A stretch of 64,000 nucleotides of DNA from Camellia lanceoleosa (Eukaryota; Streptophyta; Magnoliopsida; Ericales; Theaceae). Positions 57,900 through 64,000 of the stretch are shown here, in pieces; the first letter of the stretch is position 1, and the number at the start of each line of letters is the position of its first letter. The notes beneath the pieces were generated by a model that was given only the letters and a program-made list of their open reading frames with translations, had not been told where the DNA came from and ran no database searches. A program made the position numbers and the translations under genes. The stretch lies in NCBI GenBank assembly GCA_025200525.1, contig CM045762.1, positions 110,706,734-110,770,733 of the forward strand. Direction: 5' to 3'.

Positions 57900-59330
57900 T
57901 TGTGTTGGCCATATCTTAGCATGTATTTGGGGTTATTTTAGCATGGCATGCCATTGTTTTAACTTGGTTTTGTCATCCCTTGCATGCCTTATACACTTGT
58001 AGTGTAAATCTCACAAACTAGTCTTGTATGCTTCATGAAGTAGCATGTCTTTCTAGCTTGTTTTGAGTCCATCTTAGCATGTTCTTGGTGCTGTTTTTCC
58101 ATGTCATACCTCTGTTAAGGTTTGGTTTGGTTGGCCCTTGCATGCTTCTTGCACTTGTAGTGCAATTTCCTTTACTAGCCTAATGTGTATCAAGCTTTAG
58201 ACTGTTATTCTAGCATGTTTTGGCTTAACTCTAAGAAGCTTTTGTCCATGTTTTAACATGCTCTAGCTCTGATTTGTGTTGTCTTGCTCATGCATGCCAT
58301 GCTTTGTATAGCTATAGTGCATTTTAGCTTGTTAGCATTGTGTATCGAGTCCACTAGCATGCATTGCTTGGCCTATTTTCATGATTTGGCGTCATTTGAA
58401 ATGTGATTTTAGTGCATGTTTCATGTCCATGCATTCACATCTTTCACTCTTTCAATGCGTTGGAGGGTTTCCCCTTTATGTCTTAAACATGAGTCATTGC
58501 GTATACCTTCATACCTAAGCTTGCGAGCTATCATTTCAATGTGTTTTTGGGGCTGTTTTTCCATGATATAACTCTGATTTTTGTTGGCGAAGCCATCTCA
58601 TGCTTGGTCTTGGTAGGTGTAATGTAATTCTCCCTATTGCCTTGCATATTCCATGCCTTATGTCCTTCATGCTAGCATATTTTGGCTTCCTTCCATGCAT
58701 GTTTTAGACTCATTTTGACATGTTCTAGGACTATTTTGGGTTGCCTCGACCATATGCTTCATGTTTTGCATACCTATAGTGCAAGTGCTCTTGCTAGCTT
58801 CAAGCTTTGGATACCATAGCATGCTTCATTTGTGTTGTGTACATGATTTGGCATCCTCTAACATGACATTTCAGAGCATATAGACTTGCCATGTTGCTAT
58901 TTCTTTCATGCTTCGAGTGCCTTTGAGTGTTGTGCATTTGTTGCCTTGTTTATGGCCTAGTGTGTATGCTTGCATGCCTAGGTCTTTGAGCCCTCATCTC
59001 AGTATGTCTTGGTCTTTGTTTAGACCAATTTGAGCCCTGTCCATGATGGCTCAATCATTTGTGCCACGTATTGCATGCCCCTTGTGTAGTCCCTTTAATG
59101 GCCTTGTGCCTTAGGCTCTCCTACATGCTTTACTTGTGTTGTTTGAATGATTTGGCATCATTTCACACTTGATTTCAGAGCCTTTAGTGTTGTTACACTT
59201 TCATATTTATCGCTTCTTCATCATGCTTGAGAGTTGTGTTCTTAGGCCTAGTTGATGGGCCAATGCATGTGCATGTTTTGCCTTGCCCTTTATGCCTTAG
59301 TATCATCATTATGGCCACTGATTTGGGCAT
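57900..59330. repeat. Degenerate tandem repeat of about 155 bp, GCATG-rich
   Basis: The anchor C-CTTGTAGTGCA and variants (TAGCTATAGTGCA, TACCTATAGTGCA, TAGGTGTAATGTA) recur near 57994, 58152, 58309, 58614, 58771 and 59081. The spacings are 157-158 bp or close to twice that. Between anchors each unit has AGCATG-TTT, CATGATTTGGC and CTCTGTT-type blocks. Related anchors spaced 160 and 307 bp apart occur at 63441-63908. Confidence 0.7.
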
Positions 59331-59339
59331 GACTGAGGT

Positions 59340-59620
59340 CTATCCATGTTCGGTTTAAGTCCATTGAGCATTGTGTATGTCATGTTGCCCTGCATTGTGT
59401 ATGCCATGTTACATTGCATTGAGCATGTTTGTTTACATGTTCTTAGCATTGAGTATGCCATCCTTTTCATAGCATTGTGTATGCATGCCCTTAGCATTGG
59501 TAGTTTGATCATGTTGCATTGCGTGTTGTTGCATGCTTGTCCCTTGCATGATTATTTGCATGCTAATGTTGCATTACATTGAATTGCATGCATTACATTG
59601 TATTTGGCCTAGTTGTGTTG
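59340..59620. repeat. Short GCATTG/TATGCCATG repeats
   Basis: Irregular repeats of GCATTGTGTATGCCATGTT and close variants, six or so copies. No gene; the frames here are repeat translations. Confidence 0.55.
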
Positions 59621-61280
59621 CATTGTTGCTTGGATTAGGTATTAATCCGAGCACAAGAAACGAGGGACGTTTCATACTTGAAGTGATGAAACGTGCCTCA
59701 ATTCTCGGTCGCCGATCTTCTTGATCATACATGATAGAGGTCAAGGCTTTATGTGTTTATGTGTGCATTCATTTTACATTGAATTGTGAAATTTGGCTTC
59801 TCGGCCATCATGCATCGAGATGTGTGATTGGCGGCCCGAGGGTCGAGAACCACACTCCCTTGAGCTTATGAAATGATAAGGAGGGTGGTTGTGCACACAT
59901 AGCTTGCAAATACATTGCCATGCCTTTTCTTGCTCTCTATTGCAGCAAGCTAGAAGAGTGCAGCAACAAGTGGTCGGCCGACCAAAAAAACTAGCTGGCC
60001 AACCACTTTTTCTGGTTGCAACAACAAAAAGTGGTCTGCCAGTGGCTGGAAACATCAACAACTGGTCGGCAACCCTTCCACAGGTCCCCAAGGTGAGTTT
60101 GAAGCTATTTGGAGCTTGGTGCAAAGTTCTGAGGACAGTTGCAAACATAGGCAAGTTGAGGGCATCACAACGGATTTCCAAATGAAGCGACCGGGCATGC
60201 ATACACTTCCTGTCTTGAGGCTCCTGTTTTATTTCTTTACTTAGCTAATTTGCTTAGCTAGTTTATGCTTTGGTTTGTACTTAATTAGTTAATGCGTTTA
60301 ACTATTCAATTTGTGTTGTAATAGCCTAATTAGTTAGCTTGTTAGTTAGCTAGTTTTGTGATGTAATAATTAGCTTAATTAGCTTAGATTAGCTAGTTAG
60401 CTTCTTATTCGGACCCTTCGTCGAGAGGGCCAACTGTTGTAATAAGCGTGTGTGTGTGTGTGATGCATGTCTTCCAACCCCCATTTCTTTCTCCCTTTTA
60501 CTTAACCGCTTACGATGGTTAGTTTTAGGACATATTTTGATTAGCATTCTTATGCTTTGCATGTGTGCATTCATTCATCTTATTGCATGCACCGGGCTCG
60601 GCACATCATACTAACTGCATTGTATTTCAATTCCAATTTGAATACATGTTATCAAGCTGCATTTCACATGACATTCTAGATAGCCGAGCCTATCTCTAGT
60701 TGCATTTTGCATGTGTTGCATTAGCCATCTTAACATGAACTAGGATCATGCATGATTTCTAACTAGTTCTTTGCTTTGGCTTGGAGTACACTGTGAGTGT
60801 TTACGTTTTAGCATACTGCGTGTGTAAATGCTGCCATGTTTAACATGCTTGCCATGAGGCTAACTGCTTAAGTGATTAATTGCCTGAATGCTTGTGGGTG
60901 AAGGTTGGATTGCTTGAATTGGAACAATTCATCAAATCCCCGATTTAGCCTACTTGCGAGTAGCAAACTTCAAATCATTTTCACAAACGAACATGCAATG
61001 TTTTGTTCCAAATTAGGCGATCTAGTCTATACTTGTATGCTATGCACATCACGTAGTAAGATTAGCTAATTAACCAGAATAAGAGCACATGTGTTTTCAA
61101 AAACAAAATATCATGCTTAGTAAAGGCCGATCTTTTGATCGGGCGAGCGGGGGTGCTCATTGCATGACCTTCCCTTCTCGTACCCAAGTTCCCGAGCTGA
61201 GGCAACTTTGGTGATGACGGACATGTGGCCTTAGGCACGAGTTAGGGTTTCCTAAATTTCCCCAAAATAAAATATTTAGG
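59621..61280. other. T2 LTR distal part
   Basis: Includes TGGTCGGCCGACCA (59971), AGCTAATTAGCTTAG repeats (60238-60405), a GTGTGTGTGT tract (60447-60462) and the block GTTTCCTAAATTTCCCC near 61246 that also precedes the T1 primer-binding-like site. No coding family recognised. Confidence 0.5.
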
Positions 61281-62125
61281 TGGTGACTCTGTATTTGGCA
61301 AAGCAGTCCATGTTTGGCACTTTTTTATAAAAATCAGTTTTCCAAAACGATTTTCCGGATTTGGACTCTTTGGTGATTTATCAGTCTCACATTCCACTTT
61401 GTGAGATCAGATTAAGAACCGTGACATTGAGTCCGAACTGTAGTAGCCTAAGAACAAATCGCATTCGCGCCCTTGCTGGCGCAAAGAGCGGAGTTCTCCG
61501 GGGCACGTTTACACCTACGTATCCCTTTACAAGGAACAAAACCAGCATAGTTCAGGGGTAGAATGTAAAATGATATATAATGCAATGCAATAGTTGAGAA
61601 CACAGACAAGCATACTGCCAGAAAATTATGAAGATGAGAATTGAAACCATAAACGAGCATACTGCTCGAAAACTAAGAAATAGGCATAAGCCACACTACG
61701 TATTGCATAGAAAGGTTAACAAGAAACAATCCTAACTACACTTCCGCGTGAAAAGGTTAACAAGAAACAATCCTAATTACACTTCCGCGTAAAGAAGTTA
61801 ACGAGAAACAAGCCAAACTCCACTTCTACGTAGAGAGGTTAATGAGAAACAATCCTAACTACACTTCCGTGTAGAGAGGTTAATGAGAAACAAGCCAAAC
61901 TACACTTCCGTGTAGAGAGGCTAATGAGAAACAAGCCAAACTACACTTCCTTGTAGAGAGGTTAACAACAGACAAGCCAAACTACACTTCCGCATAGAGG
62001 GGTTAACAATAAACAAGCCAAACTACACTTCCACATAGAAAGGTTAGCAAGAAACAATCCTAATTACACTTCTGCGTAGAAAGGTTAACAAGAAATAATC
62101 CTAACTACACTTCTGCGTAGAGAGG
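61281..62125 (+). mobile_element. T2 internal region, 845 bp, non-coding
   Basis: Begins with the primer-binding-like TGGTGACTCTG, continues through text shared with T1, then consists largely of ten 41-bp tandem repeats. It ends GTAGAGAGG directly before the next LTR. There is no gag or pol. An internal region this short between long LTRs indicates a non-autonomous element. Confidence 0.62.
61714..62125. repeat. Ten-copy 41-bp tandem repeat
   Basis: Units of the form GGTTAACAAGAAACAAGCC, AAACTACACTTCCG and CGTAGAGA, with two interchangeable cores (CAATCCTAACTAC and CAAGCCAAACTAC). The array is contiguous and runs up to the following LTR. Each unit has CTAC...GTAG short inverted arms. Confidence 0.9.
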
Positions 62126-62569
62126 TGTAGACACCCCATTTTTGACTGTCCTCAAGACTTGGACGTCATTGTTTGAACACTTGATAATCATCCATGTTCA
62201 TGTTCGTTTTGAGTTCTCGGAGGTCTTGGTTGCGCCTTGCCTCAGGTTCTCTTAACTTGCCTATTCCGTGCTTGGTTTTGCACCAAGGGCTTGTGTTTTG
62301 TGCTCTTCAGGGTAGGAGGTGGCTTGTCAGCCATCCCTTAAACCCACCGGCCTTTGTTTCTGTCTACCGGCCATTGGTTATGGCTGGTCGGCTCTTTGTG
62401 TGGTCGGCCGACCATATATTTGGCCGATGGACTCCTTTTCTAGCCGATACCTCATTTTGGCCTTTTTTAGGCATGGTGCATGCCAGCTGTGCCAGCTGGA
62501 ATGTACGGACTTGTCCTCCATACACGTGTATGGAGGAATTGCACCCTTTGCACCCTTTTGGTCTTGGCT

Positions 62570-62692
62570 TCCTCAAGAAGCTTGGACCCTTTGCTCAAGC
62601 TTCTTGAAGAAGCTTGAACCTTTGGGTTAGCTTCTTTGAGAAGTTTGACCCCCTTGACCCTTTTCATTTAGCTTCCCTTAGAAGCTTCAAGT
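62570..62692 (+). promoter_or_regulatory. Cluster of AAGCTTC inverted repeats upstream of a TATA box
   Basis: The near-perfect palindrome AAGCTTCTTGAAGAAGCTT (62597-62615) and three related CTTC...GAAG pairs lie within 120 bp. They contain TTCTTGAA, which fits the heat-shock-element core TTCnnGAA. Function not shown. Confidence 0.4.
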
Positions 62693-62704
62693 CTTTGTCT
62701 TGTC

Positions 62705-62712
62705 TATATAAG
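62705..62712 (+). promoter_or_regulatory. TATA box, T2 right LTR
   Basis: TATATAAG followed by GAGACC, about 580 bp into the LTR, at the position matching the TATA-like box at 57288 of the left LTR. Confidence 0.6.
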
Positions 62713-64000
62713 GAGACCTTCCCTCTCCTTTGAGGAGGTTCAGCAAAACCAGACCTAATATCATATATGTCTGATATATACACCTTCTCTCTCTATATCT
62801 CCCTCTCTCTCTTCATTTGTGTGTGTTAGAGAGCCAAAAAGTGCGTTTTGTTCTTAGGTTTGCACTAAGTCACCTAGCATTACACCATACTTCGACTTTG
62901 GAGGTGTTGAGGGTTTGTTCTTGAAGTTTTGAGCTGGTTTTGATTAGAAGAAGGCGGTTGGACTTGCTGTTCTTGAGGAGTTCTTCAAGGGTAAACACTT
63001 TTGCTTTATATTTCCCAATCTTGCACTAGCTTTTAACATACTTTGCATGCTATTTTAGACTTTGTGTATAACTGAAAAAAGTCTTGTATTTGCATGCTTA
63101 AGATCTTTCATTAAGGTCATTTTGGTGTTGGGGGTCGACCTCCCCCTCTTAGGCCTTGTTTGGCCCCTTTTGTGCTCTCTTTGCTAAGCTTTGGAACCCT
63201 TTGTGTATTGGTCTTCTCACCACTGAAATCCAGAGGATTTTTAGTGGTAAAGAAGAGGTTTTGAGGTCTTGGATAGGGGAGGGACACCCCTCTCTCTTAG
63301 TCTCTCTTTTGTTCATGTTTTTGGCCTAATATGGTAGCATGCACGCCTAGCCTTGTTTGGCCTTATTTCAGAGGTTATTTGGTGTTCATTTAGCATGTCT
63401 TACCCCTATTACATATTGGTTTGTTGACCCTTTGCATGCATATCATACTTGCCTTGCATTCCTCCATGTTGCCTAGAAATGCACCTTGCCATTAGACCAT
63501 CATGCTTGCATCTTTTTGCCTAGCTTTTTGAAGCTTTTGGTCATGTTTCATCATGCTTGAGGTCTGTTGGGTATTGGTTTGTTCATACCTTTCATGCTTT
63601 ATATAGCCCCTTTGCATTCTAGCATGTTGGCATCGGGTGTGTGAGTCATTAGCATGCATTACCTTGGCTATTTTAGTGATTTGGAATCACTTATTGTGCC
63701 ATTTCAGTCCATGTTTTGTGCTTAAATGCTTGCATTCATCATTCTTTCCCTGCCTTGAAGAGGTGTCCTCTTGTGCCTTGAAATGAAGCATTGTGCATGC
63801 CTATGTGTTTGAGGCTTTGGGTTGCCATATCAGTGGGTTTTGGGGCTCATTTTTGCATGATAAAACTCTGTTTTGCATTGAAAAATCCATGCCATGTTTG
63901 CTTGGGGTAGGTGCTATGTAATGCTCTCTTTTGTGGTCTTGAATGCCTTCCATTTCGCATCCATTCCCTAGCATGTTTTGGCATTATCCTTCGCATGCTT

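Larger units (their letters stand above)
56452..61280 (+). repeat. T2 left LTR (Tat/Ogre-like), about 4.8 kb
   Basis: Starts TGTAGACACCCCATTTTG. The promoter-like region has CTATAAG at 57287-57293 inside the hairpin GGTTCTCT-ATAAG-AGAGAACC. The middle (57900-59330) is a GCATG-rich degenerate tandem repeat. TGGTCGGCCGACCA lies at 59971-59984. The right boundary is taken just before the primer-binding-like TGGTGACTCTG (61281) and is uncertain. The open frames within (for example 56513-57292) look fortuitous. Confidence 0.68.
62126..64000 (+). repeat. T2 right LTR (partial, leaves the window)
   Basis: Starts TGTAGACACCCCATTTTTGAC. It follows the layout of the left LTR: a GGTCGGCCGACC palindrome (62401-62414), TATA box (62705-62712), CACCACTGAAA-TCAGAGGA block (63219) and GCATG-rich repeats. 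Sequence divergence is high, so it is either a very old LTR pair or a separate related insertion. No gene. Confidence 0.65.

Noticed and set aside
61714..62125. CRISPR-like regular repeats
   Set aside because: The units are contiguous with no spacers, in plant retroelement DNA.
62194..62607. 137-codon open frame in the right T2 LTR
   Set aside because: Same LTR region as above in a diverged copy; the frame and residues are not conserved between the two LTRs.

Overview
The window is plant nuclear DNA, almost certainly from a eudicot. It is AT-rich, has one spliced host gene with very long introns, and is packed with plant-type transposable elements: hAT, Helitron, Tourist-like MITE, Ty3/gypsy chromovirus, LARD-like and Tat/Ogre-like LTR elements. 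I cannot name the species. No rRNA, tRNA, CRISPR or bacterial-type feature was seen.

Host gene (3079-19415, minus strand). Five coding exons with GT-AG introns join into an uninterrupted 194-residue reading frame for a small lysine/serine/arginine-rich protein. Intron 2 is 11.5 kb. It holds an apparently intact 3.67 kb hAT transposon (10217-13882; TSD ATCTTAAA; two-exon, 740-residue transposase), an internally deleted relative (6144-6626; TSD CATATACC), two unrelated small hAT-like elements (8891-9422, TSD CTTTCAAT; 15958-16384, TSD AATGCAAA), and several degenerate tandem repeats.

Helitron (19754-28632). An 8.9 kb non-autonomous Helitron begins 339 bp upstream of the host gene start codon. 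It carries broken exon fragments of at least three host genes: an atypical dual-specificity phosphatase, an SNF2-type helicase (tentative) and Bax inhibitor-1. It has a second, mismatched 3' terminator hairpin inside it (24140-24168) and a second 5'-like terminus close to its right end (28499), which suggests terminator read-through.

Nested LTR retrotransposons (29086 to the right edge). A degenerate Ty3/gypsy element G1 (minus strand) is split twice. An 8885 bp non-coding LARD-like element interrupts its integrase (32324-41208, TSD CTTCC), and one LTR of that element carries a 159 bp Tourist-like MITE (TSD TTA). A related element G2 interrupts its protease at 43850. G2 is cut off at about 48223 against a Tat/Ogre-like element T1 (minus strand). 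T1 contains a gypsy LTR (49047 to about 53642), which itself contains a 2420 bp LTR-type insertion (49689-52108, TSD ACTAT). A roughly 400 bp stretch of T1 is repeated on both sides of that gypsy LTR. From 56452 a related element T2 runs on the plus strand: a long LTR with about 155 bp internal periodicity, a primer-binding-like site, ten 41 bp tandem repeats, then a second diverged LTR that leaves the window.

Only the host gene and the hAT transposase look like functional coding units. The gypsy pol, captured phosphatase, captured helicase and captured BI-1 sequences are broken. A recurring pattern is that three unrelated LTR families here each carry their own CG-containing perfect palindromes, several of them just upstream of a TATA-like box.
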